From Shewanella sp. ANA-3 (GTDB lineage: Bacteria; Pseudomonadota; Gammaproteobacteria; Enterobacterales; Shewanellaceae): 64,000 nt of DNA. Numbering within the stretch: the stretch's first letter is position 1; every line of letters starts with the position of its first letter. A program made the position numbers and the translations under genes. Positions 9,234 through 17,573 of the stretch are shown in pieces. A model generated the notes under the pieces. It did not search any database, was not told the DNA's origin, and saw only the letters and a program-made list of their open reading frames with translations. The DNA is taken from positions 3,534,001 through 3,598,000 of the forward strand of contig NC_008577.1 of NCBI RefSeq assembly GCF_000203935.1, read 5' to 3'.

Positions 9234-9594
9234 TGGTCTCTCCTAAAAATGCACTACCGCAGGCTGATTGATGAACTCAAGCCATAACTTTGATAGCAAC
9301 CGCTAAACCCTATGCTACTCCCTAAAGTCGCGAGAAAATGCTAACACCATCAAAGTAAAACACTTTCACAACTTTACCCATGTTTTCACAACATTGCTAC
9401 ATGACTATTTCGACTTTGCTTAACTTTACGGTTTTTCAGCGCAATTTACCGCGGGGCAGCTTATTTAGACGCAATCATCAGCATAAAAATCTTCACTCAT
9501 CGCGAACTAAAACGCGCCGCTTAGGTCGAAAACTCACACAATTGCAACGATAAGCGCCGCAACGCCCAATTACCCTTGTCATAAGGGGGAGTGC
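9234..9594. other. 361-bp divergent intergenic region, sonM / bamE
   Basis: Must contain the promoter of the borosin operon (minus) and that of bamE (plus, at its right end). I see no ORF and no strong palindrome. It is AT-rich between about 9340 and 9430. Confidence 0.6.
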
Positions 9595-9605
9595 TTGGGT
9601 ATGAT
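9576..9605 (+). promoter_or_regulatory. sigma-70 type promoter of bamE
   Basis: TTGTCA (9576-9581), an 18-bp spacer and TATGAT (9600-9605). Transcription would start near 9612. That excludes translation from the upstream ATGs at about 9595-9604 and supports the start at 9637. Confidence 0.6.
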
Positions 9606-9636
9606 GGCCGCCAGATTTTCAGAAGTAGCGCATACA

Positions 9637-10128
9637 ATGATCAATAAAAAGCAAAGTCTTACCCTGCTGAGCGCCATTGCGCTCTCAGTTTCGCTCAGTG
9701 CCTGTAGCGTGTTTGATTGGCTGATCTATAAGCCCGATATTCCGCAAGGCAACTACATGGAGCCGCAACAGGTTGAAAAGTTGCGTATCGACATGACCAA
9801 AGAGCAGGCCGAATACATTCTTGGTCGCCCAGTATTGCGTGACAGCTTTGCCGATGACACTTGGTATTATGTGTATCACTATAAGAGTGGCCGTGATGCG
9901 AGCATTACCCACAAAGAACTGATCCTGCACTTTACCGGTAACAAATTAAGCTTAGTGAAGGGCGACTATGACTTAAGCCCAGAGTTTAATACGCCGCTTG
10001 AGCAGAGTAAGTTACCTATGGCCAACACCGCTGAGTCTGCGCCACTCGTGCCAGCACAGCGCCCAGATGAAAAGCCATTAGTGAAAGAAAATCAAACCGA
10101 AGCGCAAGTTCAAAAGCCAATCAAGTAA
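9637..10128 (+). CDS. bamE: outer membrane assembly lipoprotein BamE (SmpA/OmlA)
   Basis: Lipoprotein subunit of the BAM complex that folds beta-barrel proteins into the outer membrane. From the ATG at 9637 it is 163 residues: a lipoprotein signal peptide with lipobox LSAC, then the BamE core (YMEPQQVEKLRIDMTKEQAEYILGRP, DTWYYVYHYKSG) and a longer Pro/Glu-rich tail than E. coli BamE. Earlier in-frame starts would bury the lipobox too far from the N-terminus and fall inside the promoter. It is transcribed alone toward a hairpin terminator and is convergent with rnfH. Confidence 0.93.
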   Translation: MINKKQSLTLLSAIALSVSLSACSVFDWLIYKPDIPQGNYMEPQQVEKLRIDMTKEQAEYILGRPVLRDSFADDTWYYVYHYKSGRDASITHKELILHFTGNKLSLVKGDYDLSPEFNTPLEQSKLPMANTAESAPLVPAQRPDEKPLVKENQTEAQVQKPIK

Positions 10129-10156
10129 GCACACTGGTTTAACACTTGCCTTAAAC

Positions 10157-10188
10157 ACAAAAAGCGCTCATGGCGCTTTTTGTTTGTT
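10157..10188 (+). terminator. rho-independent terminator after bamE
   Basis: ACAAAAAGCGC / GCGCTTTTTGT stem with a short TCATG loop and TTTG downstream. Its symmetrical A/T tracts suggest it also ends transcription of the convergent ratA-rnfH operon. Confidence 0.8.
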
Positions 10189-10203
10189 CGTGTTGCGGAC
10201 AGA

Positions 10204-10539
10204 TTAAGACACCCGTCCACCAGTCACTTTATTGGCACGACCTTCATCCTTAGCCTTATCGGCACGGCGACGGCGCACATCCTTAGGATCGGCGATCAGC
10301 GGGCGATAAATCTCCACTCGCTGCCCGGGTAAAATCACTTGGTCATGCTTAACCACATTGCTAAACACCCCAAGCTTTACCGTTTCTAAATCAATCTCAG
10401 GGAAAAAACTCACCATATTGCTTTGACGCACTATGTCAATCGCGCTCGTGCCGGGCAATACGCTAACCGAAATCACCTTTTGCTGAGTCGGCAGCGCATA
10501 AATAACATCGACGACGAACTTATCTGCTTCATTTGTCAC
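10204..10539 (-). CDS. rnfH: RnfH family protein (UPF0125)
   Basis: A 111-residue small beta-grasp protein of the RnfH/YfjF (RatB) family. The conserved pattern is visible in VDVIYALPTQQ, SAIDIVRQSN and LGVFSNVVKHDQVILPGQRVEIYRPL, followed by a basic tail, DPKDVRRRRADKAKD. The exact biochemical role is not established. Its reading frame overlaps the end of ratA by 11 bp, so the two are translated together, the same arrangement as yfjG-yfjF in E. coli. Confidence 0.92.
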   Translation of the reverse strand: MTNEADKFVVDVIYALPTQQKVISVSVLPGTSAIDIVRQSNMVSFFPEIDLETVKLGVFSNVVKHDQVILPGQRVEIYRPLIADPKDVRRRRADKAKDEGRANKVTGGRVS

Positions 10540-10966
10540 TGTAAATTACCTTAGCGCGGCTGGTAAATGCCGTCACCATTGACACCATAAGATCATTAAA
10601 CACTTTACCAAAAGCCATATCGACCAATGAGCTGGAAAACTCGAAATTTAAGTCAAACTCCACCTTACAGGCATCTTCCGTCAACTCGGTAAAACGCCAC
10701 TGGCCGAATAAGTGTTTAAAAGGCCCATTTTCAAGTCTTAACTCGATACTCTTTCCCGGCACCACCTGATTGCGCGTAGTGAAGGTCTTACGGATCCCCG
10801 CCTTACTCACATCGACCGAGGCCACCATGGTTTTACCATCAAACTCAAGCACTTTACCGCCAACACAACCGGGTAAAAACTCTTTGTACGACTCAACATC
10901 ATTGACTAAATCATACATTTGCATCGCACTAAAACGAACTAACACACTTCGAGAAATTTGCGGCAT
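10529..10966 (-). CDS. ratA: START/COQ10-type protein RatA
   Basis: A 145-residue polyketide-cyclase/START-fold protein, homologue of E. coli YfjG (RatA) and mitochondrial COQ10. MPQISRSVLV, YDLVNDVESYKEFLPGC and the C-terminal FEFSSSLVDMAFGKVFNDLMVSMV are characteristic. RatA was described as blocking 70S association, but family knowledge also points to a ubiquinone-binding role, and I see no toxin-antitoxin logic here. I prefer the ATG at 10966 (MPQIS...), matching relatives, over an in-frame TTG at 10984. It is the first gene of a two-gene operon with rnfH and divergent from smpB. Confidence 0.92.
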   Translation of the reverse strand: MPQISRSVLVRFSAMQMYDLVNDVESYKEFLPGCVGGKVLEFDGKTMVASVDVSKAGIRKTFTTRNQVVPGKSIELRLENGPFKHLFGQWRFTELTEDACKVEFDLNFEFSSSLVDMAFGKVFNDLMVSMVTAFTSRAKVIYSDK

Positions 10967-11204
10967 AGGGCTTGGCACTCTCAATCTAAGTAAACACGCT
11001 GTCTCAAGCGAACTCCGCGCGCCCTACTCTCTAGGGAAGCTAACAAAATTGGTTTGGATTCTACCACGATACTTAAAAAACGCACCCCTCACATATCCCT
11101 ATGATGACTAAGCAAAACCGCATAAAAAAACAGCAATAAAATGATGGGGGCTTGAAATAGCCCAAATAAACCCTTATATCCATTTCAAATTGATTCACCG
11201 TGCG

Positions 11205-11210
11205 TATAAT
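11205..11210 (+). promoter_or_regulatory. -10 box of smpB (TATAAT)
   Basis: A perfect TATAAT ends 9 bases before the smpB ATG, which would leave an almost leaderless mRNA. The -35 region is weak (around 11182-11188). Confidence 0.45.
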
Positions 11211-11219
11211 GGCGCCATT

Positions 11220-11711
11220 ATGGTAAAGAAAAACTCAAAAAAAGCCGCGCCTGCGACAATCGCACGCAATAAGCGCGCAACCTTCGAATACCGTTTCGAA
11301 GAAAAAATGGAAGCCGGCATTTCCCTCATGGGATGGGAGGTGAAGTCTATCCGCATGGGTAAAGTGAACCTATCGGACTGCTACGTCTTCTTAAAAAATG
11401 GTGAAGCCTTTATGCACGGCTGTACCATTATTCCGCTTAATACCGCATCGACCCATGTGGTGTGCGACCCGATTCGACTGAAGAAATTGCTCTTAAGTCG
11501 TAAAGAGTTAGATAAATTAGCTGGTCTTGTTGAGCGCCAAGGCTACTCGATTATCCCTATCTCCATGTACTGGCGTAAAGGGGCTTGGGTCAAAGTAGAA
11601 ATCGGCCTAGGTAAAGGTAAAAAAGACCACGACAAGCGTGAAGATACCAAAGCACGCGAGTGGGAAGTGGAAAAAGCCCGCGTAATGAAAAAGGAAAAAA
11701 CGCGCGGATAA
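11220..11711 (+). CDS. smpB: SsrA-binding protein SmpB
   Basis: A 163-residue tmRNA-binding protein that brings tmRNA-Ala to stalled ribosomes for trans-translation. Conserved blocks: [45 protein letters not shown] and the basic C-terminal tail [26 protein letters not shown], which reads the empty mRNA channel. I start at 11220 by comparison with relatives. There is no Shine-Dalgarno, and a TATAAT lies at 11205, so the message may be leaderless. Its RNA partner ssrA follows 72 bp downstream. Confidence 0.96.
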   Translation: MVKKNSKKAAPATIARNKRATFEYRFEEKMEAGISLMGWEVKSIRMGKVNLSDCYVFLKNGEAFMHGCTIIPLNTASTHVVCDPIRLKKLLLSRKELDKLAGLVERQGYSIIPISMYWRKGAWVKVEIGLGKGKKDHDKREDTKAREWEVEKARVMKKEKTRG

Positions 11712-11744
11712 TGAACAAACGATTGAACTTGCAGCAAATGATAC

Positions 11745-11773
11745 TAGGTTATCGCCACGCTACGAGTTACAAT
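11745..11773 (+). promoter_or_regulatory. possible ssrA promoter
   Basis: TACAAT (11768-11773) is spaced 17 bp from a weak TAGGTT. It lies just ahead of the mature 5' end at 11784. Confidence 0.35.
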
Positions 11774-11783
11774 CAACTTTCTT

Positions 11784-12138
11784 GGGGGCGATTCTGGATT
11801 CGACAGGATTCACGAAACCCTGGGAGCATGCCGAGGGGCGGTTGGCCTCGTTAAAAGCCGCAAAGTTATAGTTGCAAACGACGATAACTACGCTCTAGCC
11901 GCTTAATGCCGCTAGCCATCTACCACACGTTTCGCACATGGGCAGTGGATTTGATGGTCATCTCACATCGTGCTAGCGAGGGAACCCTGTCCGGGGGTGA
12001 ACCGCGAAACAGTACCGGACTCACCGTGTGGGATCCTGTCTTTCGGAGTTCAAACGGTTAAACAATAGAAAGACTAAGCATGTAGCGCCTTGGATGTAGG
12101 TTTTCTGGACGCGGGTTCAAGTCCCGCCGCCTCCACCA
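11784..12138 (+). ncRNA. ssrA: tmRNA
   Basis: A 355-nt one-piece tmRNA. The 5' end GGGGGCGATTCTGGATTCGA and the 3' end ...GTTCAAGTCCCGCCGCCTCCACCA form the tRNA-Ala-like acceptor stem (seven pairs including one G-U). The tag frame starts at resume codon GCA (11874) and encodes ANDDNYALAA before TAA (11904-11906), a typical gamma-proteobacterial tag. It works with SmpB to free stalled ribosomes and mark nascent chains for ClpXP. The 3' end is the insertion site of the adjoining island, which restores the tRNA-like end. Confidence 0.97.
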
Positions 12139-12150
12139 AATGTAAGAACG

Positions 12151-12176
12151 AAGACGTCTCAGGACGTCTTTTTTCT
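12151..12176 (+). terminator. rho-independent terminator after ssrA
   Basis: AAGACGTC-TCAG-GACGTCTT hairpin followed by TTTTC. It ends ssrA transcription at the island's left edge. Confidence 0.85.
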
Positions 12177-12262
12177 TATCTAAAATAAGATAAAATCAAT
12201 AACTTAAATAAATAACTGTTCTATTTTTGTCCAAAAGCATTTGGCAACATCCAAGATTTTAT

Positions 12263-12281
12263 GTAACACTTGTTGTAACAC
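12263..12281. repeat. left integrase arm-type site pair (GTAACAC x2)
   Basis: GTAACAC at 12263 and 12275 (12-bp spacing), with an inverted copy GTGTTAC at 12304-12310 and related GTTGTTAC at about 12329 and 12354. The same pair with the same spacing recurs at the other island end, which points to arm-binding sites of the integrase. Confidence 0.6.
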
Positions 12282-12378
12282 AGTGTACCAACCACCCCAG
12301 CCGGTGTTACTAAAAACACCGAAATGCTGTTGTTACAGGGTTTAAGGTGCCCCTTGTTGTTACTACGAGGAGAGCATA

Positions 12379-13605
12379 ATGCCGCGAATGGCCAAACCGT
12401 TAAATGACACAGAAGTTAGGCAAGCTAAACCGAGGGAGAAAGAATACAACCTCAGTGATGGCAATGGGCTGATGCTCAGAGTAAGGCCTATCGGTTCCAA
12501 AACTTGGCTCCTCAATTACAGCCGCCCCACTTCGCGTAAACGCGCAAATTTGACCTTAGGCACTTACCCTGAATTAACACTCGCAGATGCTCGGCGCAAA
12601 GCTTTAGATGCCCGTAAGCTTATCGCCCAAGACATTGACCCACAAGAACACCGAGAGGGACAACGGCAAGCGCTCGCAGCAATACATGAACACACATTCG
12701 AGAATGTGGCGACACAATGGTTCGATATCAAGAAAACCGAAATAACCGAGAACCATGCAGCCTCAACCTGGCGTTCCTTTAAATTGCATGTACTTCCATA
12801 TATCGGTTCAACTCCCATCAGCCAAATCACGGCTCCGATGGTGATTGAAATATTTCGCCCTATTGAAGCTAAAGGTTCGTTAGAAACAGTCAAGCGCCTG
12901 ACTCAACGCCTCAATGAAGTAATGACCTACGCCGTCAATACGGGGTTAATTCATGCCAATCCACTTTCTGGTATTAAAGCAGCCTTTAAAAAGCCTAAAA
13001 AGCAAAAGATGGCAGCGATGGCGCCTTATGAATTACCGGAATTATTATCAACCTTGTCCCGCGCGAGTATTAAACGAGTCACTAGGCTGTTAATAGAATG
13101 GCAACTGCATACGATGACACGTCCGAATGAAGCAGCAGGTGCTCGTTGGGATGAGTTCAATTTCGATGACCGTTTATGGACAATCCCGGCTGAACGCATG
13201 AAGATGAAGCGGGAGCATGTAATTCCACTTTCTGACGCTTGTATGTTGATATTGCAAGAACTTAAGAGCATTAGTGGTCATCGAGAATATCTATTCCCTG
13301 CTGATCGTAATCCAAAAACACACAGCAATGTGCAAACGGCTAATGCCGCGCTAAAAAGAATGGGGCTGCAGGACAGAACAACTGCCCACGGTCTTAGAGC
13401 CTTAGCCAGCACGACATTGAATGAACAAGGGTTTGATTGGGATGTTGTTGAAGCAGCGCTCGCTCATACCGACAAAAACCAAGTACGCAGCGCTTATAAC
13501 CGCGCCACATATCTTGAACGTCGAAGAGAAATGATGGAATGGTGGAGTAAAAGTATTAAATCTGCTGAAGCTAACATGTTAATTCAGTCATTACCCATTA
13601 GATAA
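12379..13605 (+). CDS. P4-type tyrosine integrase of the island
   Basis: A 408-residue site-specific recombinase. The N-terminus (residues 1-90) is the DUF4102/Arm-DNA-binding domain (LNDTEVRQAKPREKEYNLSDGNGLMLRV), the middle is a SAM-like core-binding domain, and the C-terminus is the catalytic domain with Arg248 (TRPNEAAGAR), His337 and Arg340 (HGLR), His363 (HTDKNQ) and Tyr378 all present. It is therefore probably active. ATG has GAGGAG upstream. The gene lies 240 bp from the ssrA 3' end and catalyses insertion and excision there, normally with an AlpA-type partner. Confidence 0.95.
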   Translation: MPRMAKPLNDTEVRQAKPREKEYNLSDGNGLMLRVRPIGSKTWLLNYSRPTSRKRANLTLGTYPELTLADARRKALDARKLIAQDIDPQEHREGQRQALAAIHEHTFENVATQWFDIKKTEITENHAASTWRSFKLHVLPYIGSTPISQITAPMVIEIFRPIEAKGSLETVKRLTQRLNEVMTYAVNTGLIHANPLSGIKAAFKKPKKQKMAAMAPYELPELLSTLSRASIKRVTRLLIEWQLHTMTRPNEAAGARWDEFNFDDRLWTIPAERMKMKREHVIPLSDACMLILQELKSISGHREYLFPADRNPKTHSNVQTANAALKRMGLQDRTTAHGLRALASTTLNEQGFDWDVVEAALAHTDKNQVRSAYNRATYLERRREMMEWWSKSIKSAEANMLIQSLPIR

Positions 13606-13629
13606 TTTTTAGCGAATGGATGCTCTAAA

Positions 13630-14439
13630 ATGAATAACGCACTAACAGCGATCCACTCATTAAGCCCTTATTTCAAGTTGCCAATAGATTTCGTGCCGGT
13701 TAGTCACGGTATAGAAGTATTGGGCTTACATAAGGATGAATTAGATGTTTTATACCAGCAGGAGCAAATTCAGTACTGTGTCAATATAAAAGAAAACTTA
13801 ATGATTGACTCAGAGAATCCTGCAGAAGATTTAGATCTTAAAATAGATATGCAAAATCAAATAATGACAAAACCTAGCTTACCTAATTGCACCAAATTAA
13901 TTAGCCCTTTATCGAATGATAAATATTGGAAAATTTCTGGAGTTTGGGCATTAAGCTTTGGGAGATATTTGCCAGATTTGAGGGTTTCGTTAGAACGTCA
14001 GGGTCTAATAATTCCTGGAACTCAAGGCGCTTGGGGCATTTGGGTTGTTGAAAATCAACCTCTTCCATTAGTTCAATCCGTTATTTGGAAACGGGATTTA
14101 GAACGAATAATCTACTCACTAAAAACTGGAGTTTGTCTTCCTAAATGGTATGAATCTTTTCCATCAACAGAAAATAAATTTCCAGATGATGAAGGAATTT
14201 CTGAAGGTCTCAAACCTGAACACGGCAACTCTATTCGCTTTGGCAGACAGCGTGAAGAAATTCTATCGTTTGCTCTATACGTCAAACATGAATTTCCTGA
14301 ACAATGCACAACTGTCGCTAAATGGATTGAAACTATCGATGAAAAAGCCCTATTAAAATGGCCTGAAACTGGTCAGCCGCCTCAAAGTAGGGATGCCATT
14401 AGAAAGTTATTAAACAAAGCCCTCAACATCAAGAGTTAA
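13630..14439 (+). CDS. hypothetical island protein
   Basis: A 269-residue protein I do not recognise. It starts 24 bp after the integrase and is visibly A+T-rich in base use compared with core genes, suggesting transfer. There is no signal peptide or membrane segment. The C-terminal 60 residues are helical (EILSFALYVKHEFPEQC..., ending SRDAIRKLLNKALNIKS), and the middle carries several tryptophans (KYWKISGVWALSFGRYLP, GAWGIWVVENQ). Proteins of this kind often sit between integrase and alpA in P4-like islands. Function unknown. Confidence 0.75.
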   Translation: MNNALTAIHSLSPYFKLPIDFVPVSHGIEVLGLHKDELDVLYQQEQIQYCVNIKENLMIDSENPAEDLDLKIDMQNQIMTKPSLPNCTKLISPLSNDKYWKISGVWALSFGRYLPDLRVSLERQGLIIPGTQGAWGIWVVENQPLPLVQSVIWKRDLERIIYSLKTGVCLPKWYESFPSTENKFPDDEGISEGLKPEHGNSIRFGRQREEILSFALYVKHEFPEQCTTVAKWIETIDEKALLKWPETGQPPQSRDAIRKLLNKALNIKS

Positions 14440-14550
14440 TCTGGCTATTAATTTAGTACTGGCAACTAAATTTTAGTAAACGGACGTCCTGCTAGCATTC
14501 CCTTAATCTGCCCTTGTCTTAGAAAAACCACAGACATACGAGGGCACACC

Positions 14551-14742
14551 ATGAAAATTCTTAGACTCCGCGATGTAATGGCCGTTACCGGTTTAGCACG
14601 TTCGACTGTATATGACTTTATCAACAATTCAGACTTTCCCAAACCCGTTCAGCTTGGTGATCGCGCAGTAGGCTGGGTGGAGCAGGAAATTATGACTTGG
14701 ATTGAACAACGAGTTCAAAAACGAGATGAAGCTCTACTGTAA
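14551..14742 (+). CDS. AlpA-family phage regulator / excisionase-like
   Basis: A 63-residue MerR-like winged-helix DNA-binding protein of the AlpA family. LRLRDVMAVTGLARSTVYDFINN is the helix-turn-helix, followed by the typical DFPKPVQLGDRAVGWVEQEIMTWIEQR. In P4-like elements AlpA activates or acts as recombination directionality factor for the integrase. ATG has a good GAGG upstream. It is the first of three closely spaced plus-strand genes (alpA, small protein, Rep-like). Confidence 0.9.
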   Translation: MKILRLRDVMAVTGLARSTVYDFINNSDFPKPVQLGDRAVGWVEQEIMTWIEQRVQKRDEALL

Positions 14743-14798
14743 AAATCCCATTAATCGAAACGGTCCCTGTCAAACGGGGCCGCCCAAGGAGACTGAAC

Positions 14799-14990
14799 AT
14801 GCTAAACGCCAATATGCTTAAACAACTCAATACGCTTGACGAACATATAGATAAAACCAAAGGGCTGCTCAGTGTTTTGATGGCGTTAAATACCCCCGAA
14901 CACGATGCCATCTGGCTTGCGCACGACTGTCTGTATCGAATTGAAGAACAGCTCAAGCAACTCGTCATCCTGCTCAAAGCCACGAAGTAA
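14799..14990 (+). CDS. small helical hypothetical protein
   Basis: A 63-residue protein predicted to be two helices (LKQLNTLDEHIDKTKGLLSVLMAL and HDCLYRIEEQLKQLVILLKATK), coiled-coil-like, with no known motif. An AAGGAG seven bases upstream of ATG makes it a convincing gene. It lies between alpA and the Rep-like gene and is probably cotranscribed. Function unknown. Confidence 0.7.
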   Translation: MLNANMLKQLNTLDEHIDKTKGLLSVLMALNTPEHDAIWLAHDCLYRIEEQLKQLVILLKATK

Positions 14991-14999
14991 ATTAATCCT

Positions 15000-15626
15000 A
15001 TGAGCAATAAAATACTTACAGTATTACGCGATTACCGGTTGCCGGAGGGGGTAAAGCAACGCACGGCAACCAAATGTGTGCTTTTTGCTTTAGCTGACCG
15101 CGCCAATGACAAGTCCTTTAAATGCTTTCCTGGGCTCACAACCCTTGCTAATGATGCCGAAATGAGTATTCGTGGCGTGCAGCGCTGTATTAAACAATTG
15201 GCAGTGCTTGGCATTATTTCAATCAAACGACGAACTGCCACCAGCAATGTCTACACCATCAATTTAGACACGCTAATAGCAGCAATTGATGCTCAGTTGC
15301 TTGATAAAGAAATTAAGCACACTCAAAAGTGCATCAACATCTGGAATAATCTTCTTCTTTATCCCGCCGAGAAGGGAGTAAATTTATCTAAATACCCTTC
15401 CAGTGAAGACAGCGACGCCATAGATTTTGCATTAAAAATCGAACCCAATCTCATTGACAAGAAAATGCTTGCCCTGTTCTGTGATTTCATCATTGATGAA
15501 TTTGGCGACAGTGCAGCGCCATTCAATCCATTTATCAGACTAAAACTCACCGCCGAACAACTTCATAATGCAGAAGCGACCCTTACCCATCATTGGAAAA
15601 GTTACCTGAATATATTCGGCGACTGA
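15000..15626 (+). CDS. helix-turn-helix protein, replication-initiator-like (HTH_36)
   Basis: A 208-residue protein. Residues about 20-95 form a winged helix of the HTH_36/phage replication-protein-O kind (KCVLFALADRANDKSFKCFPGLTTLANDAEMSIRGVQRCIKQLAVLGIISIKRR). The C-terminal half is unfamiliar. It starts 9 bp after the preceding gene. A 22-bp-period repeat array begins 12 bp after its stop codon, which suggests it binds those repeats and acts in replication or copy control of the excised element. This function is inference. Confidence 0.75.
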   Translation: MSNKILTVLRDYRLPEGVKQRTATKCVLFALADRANDKSFKCFPGLTTLANDAEMSIRGVQRCIKQLAVLGIISIKRRTATSNVYTINLDTLIAAIDAQLLDKEIKHTQKCINIWNNLLLYPAEKGVNLSKYPSSEDSDAIDFALKIEPNLIDKKMLALFCDFIIDEFGDSAAPFNPFIRLKLTAEQLHNAEATLTHHWKSYLNIFGD

Positions 15627-15637
15627 TGTCCCATCAC

Positions 15638-15725
15638 GACACAGGTGTCGTCATACTACGTCACCAATGTCAGGCAGATAGGTCATCGGTGTCGCCATTT
15701 CACGTCACCCAAGTCATTTTTGATA
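15638..15725. repeat. iteron-like array, four 22-bp units
   Basis: Units begin at exactly 15638, 15660, 15682 and 15704: GACACAGGTGTCG, GTCACCAATGTCA, GTCATCGGTGTCG, GTCACCCAAGTCA, each followed by 9 less conserved bases. The period is two helical turns, and an AT-rich stretch follows (about 15750-15840). The position immediately downstream of the Rep-like gene fits an origin or an autoregulatory array. Confidence 0.6.
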
Positions 15726-15896
15726 TGCCATGGATGACGTACTAAGCAGAAGAGTAAACAATAGGATAATCATAAACAGCAGCATCACCACCGTATAAAT
15801 GATGGTACTTTTCAAATGAATAATTTCATTCGATTTCGACTAAACGCGGAACTGCGCGGATGAGGTTCGAGATAGACTCTAATAGACTTTTTAACT

Positions 15897-16760
15897 TCAA
15901 TCCTCTGGAACAATCTTGAGCAACATAGATTCGAATTTGTTTGAATGATCACCAAAACCCGCATCCATTAATGCTTGTTTATCATGCTCTATCCAACGGC
16001 TAATAGCCGCACTTTTGCCAAAGCTCCCCTCAGCCAATCCATTGACAAAATCCTGTGGCTCAGTGGCTAAATTTTCTGGGTGAAAATGCCGACCGCGAAT
16101 TTCCGTTCCCTCACATTCGGCATCAGGGATTGCTGTTAGCGAAGCGAGTTTTTCAAATACGTTAACTTTGAGTTCACGGCCATAGATGTAACAGTTACGC
16201 TTCCAGGCCTGTGCTATGCAGGCAGCCAAATCAGCTCGACATTTCCAATAGCTGTATATCCAAAGCTCACAGAAGTGATATCGGTAAATCGGTTGGCTAG
16301 ATAGTTCTCCTATGCGTTCCCTCATCAAGATCAGCGCATCGTATTGGTCACCACTCACATGCGTGGTAAGTAACCAGCCATCGACATCTGGATTAACTGA
16401 CTTTGCCATAAGTTGATCAAGCCAAATACCAAATTGCCGCGGTGCTTTATAGAAGTTATTTAGTTCGTACAGCTCATCTGTCGCGCCTTCTAGCCACTCG
16501 AGCTTGATCCCAAACAACTCTGCGGCAGCTTGCAGAATATCTTGATTTAGAGCCTTTAAAAGCTCCGATTCATTTTCCACTTGGTATAGGTTCAGACCAT
16601 GTCCGAAGAAACGAGGTATTTGCGCTCTAGCGACACCATGGCCTTCAAATAACCGGATAAAACGCTTCGCAGTGTTAGGCGCTTCCGGTTCATTTGCTGA
16701 AGCTTTCCAAAACCTATCTTTGAGAGAGAAAAATGCGTTAATTTCGCTTAATAATCCCAC
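15897..16760 (-). CDS. XRE-like hypothetical protein, last gene of the defence operon
   Basis: About 287 residues from a GTG start at 16760, seven bases after the stop of the preceding HNH gene, with AAGGA about 10 bases upstream. An open frame extends further upstream but overlaps that gene. The N-terminal third looks like an XRE-type DNA-binding domain with the tail pattern QDILQAAAELFGIKLEWLEGATDELY (compare the 'F.V...WL.G' ending of phage repressor-like domains). The rest, including HVSGDQYDALILMRERIGE and CELWIYSYWKCRADLAACIAQAW, is unfamiliar. It may regulate the operon or be a defence component; function unknown. Confidence 0.72.
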   Translation of the reverse strand: MGLLSEINAFFSLKDRFWKASANEPEAPNTAKRFIRLFEGHGVARAQIPRFFGHGLNLYQVENESELLKALNQDILQAAAELFGIKLEWLEGATDELYELNNFYKAPRQFGIWLDQLMAKSVNPDVDGWLLTTHVSGDQYDALILMRERIGELSSQPIYRYHFCELWIYSYWKCRADLAACIAQAWKRNCYIYGRELKVNVFEKLASLTAIPDAECEGTEIRGRHFHPENLATEPQDFVNGLAEGSFGKSAAISRWIEHDKQALMDAGFGDHSNKFESMLLKIVPED

Positions 16761-16767
16761 AGTCGGT

Positions 16768-17529
16768 TCATCCTTGAAGATTCTGTTTAAGCAATTCTTT
16801 GAGTTTATCGACCGCCATCGCGGGCGTTTCAGTATGCAGCATAGCATGGCAGTTAGGGCATACGGGGATCAGATCTTCAATAGGGTTAACTTCTCTGCGA
16901 TTTGAAACTAAAGCTAAATCAACTCTATGGTGAACATGAATGAAACCTTTTCCTATATCACCATAGGCATGCTCAAAATCGAATCCACACACGTGGCAAG
17001 AAACACCATAATGCTCAATACAAGCTCTTCGTGCAGCAGGTTCTCGCTCATGCACACTAAGCTCAATGGTTTTCATCGCGCCTTCATGAAATACAAATCC
17101 GGTTTCGGCTTCACTAATCTCAGAAGGTAGTAGTGTAGGGTTAAAGTTTTGACCGTAATGTACTTTAGCTAGAGATTGAAACTCCGCTAGGATGGTGGCC
17201 AATTGCCGATGTTTACCCGCTCCTTGTGCATTGTAGTAATGTATATGCCTCGTGACTGACAATAATACAGTCGCAAATTCAGTCGCAGTCATCTCGCTCA
17301 TAAATCTCTGCAGATAATAGCGAGCTGCTGGGTTATTAATGGTTTTTTGATATACCTTTCCAACTGGCATCGCCATAAGTGCGTTCAGGTACATGGTTGC
17401 AGAACTATGACTAAAGCCATTTTCAACCATTCGTTCAAGAGCTTGAGATGTATCTAAACGCCCTTCGCGCATAGCCTTAGCAATATCAAATGCAGGTTCG
17501 AATTGTTGCGGAGTTATACTATTGACCAT
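16768..17529 (-). CDS. HNH endonuclease (McrA-like)
   Basis: A 253-residue protein. The C-terminal HNH nuclease is complete: CHVCGFDF, HVHHRVDL (catalytic His region) and CPNCHAMLH, with two CxxC zinc pairs. This is the arrangement of McrA-like 5-methylcytosine-restricting and general HNH nucleases. The N-terminal 150 residues are helical, with repeated MREGRLDTSQALERMVENG-type segments that could be a recognition domain. ATG has AAGGA upstream. It lies 44 bp after the PtuB-like gene, in the same operon, and likely cuts invading or modified DNA. Confidence 0.85.
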   Translation of the reverse strand: MVNSITPQQFEPAFDIAKAMREGRLDTSQALERMVENGFSHSSATMYLNALMAMPVGKVYQKTINNPAARYYLQRFMSEMTATEFATVLLSVTRHIHYYNAQGAGKHRQLATILAEFQSLAKVHYGQNFNPTLLPSEISEAETGFVFHEGAMKTIELSVHEREPAARRACIEHYGVSCHVCGFDFEHAYGDIGKGFIHVHHRVDLALVSNRREVNPIEDLIPVCPNCHAMLHTETPAMAVDKLKELLKQNLQG

Positions 17530-17573
17530 TGCTCGTCCTTGAGGTTACTACTAGTCAGACTTAGCGAAAACTA

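Noticed and set aside
10204-10966. ratA-rnfH as a toxin-antitoxin module
   Set aside because: Despite the RatA/RatB names, both are conserved housekeeping genes in core chromosome, and current family knowledge points to a ubiquinone-linked START protein.
11660-11854. Open frame overlapping smpB end and ssrA start
   Set aside because: It runs into the tmRNA and has no protein-like features; the overlap explains it.
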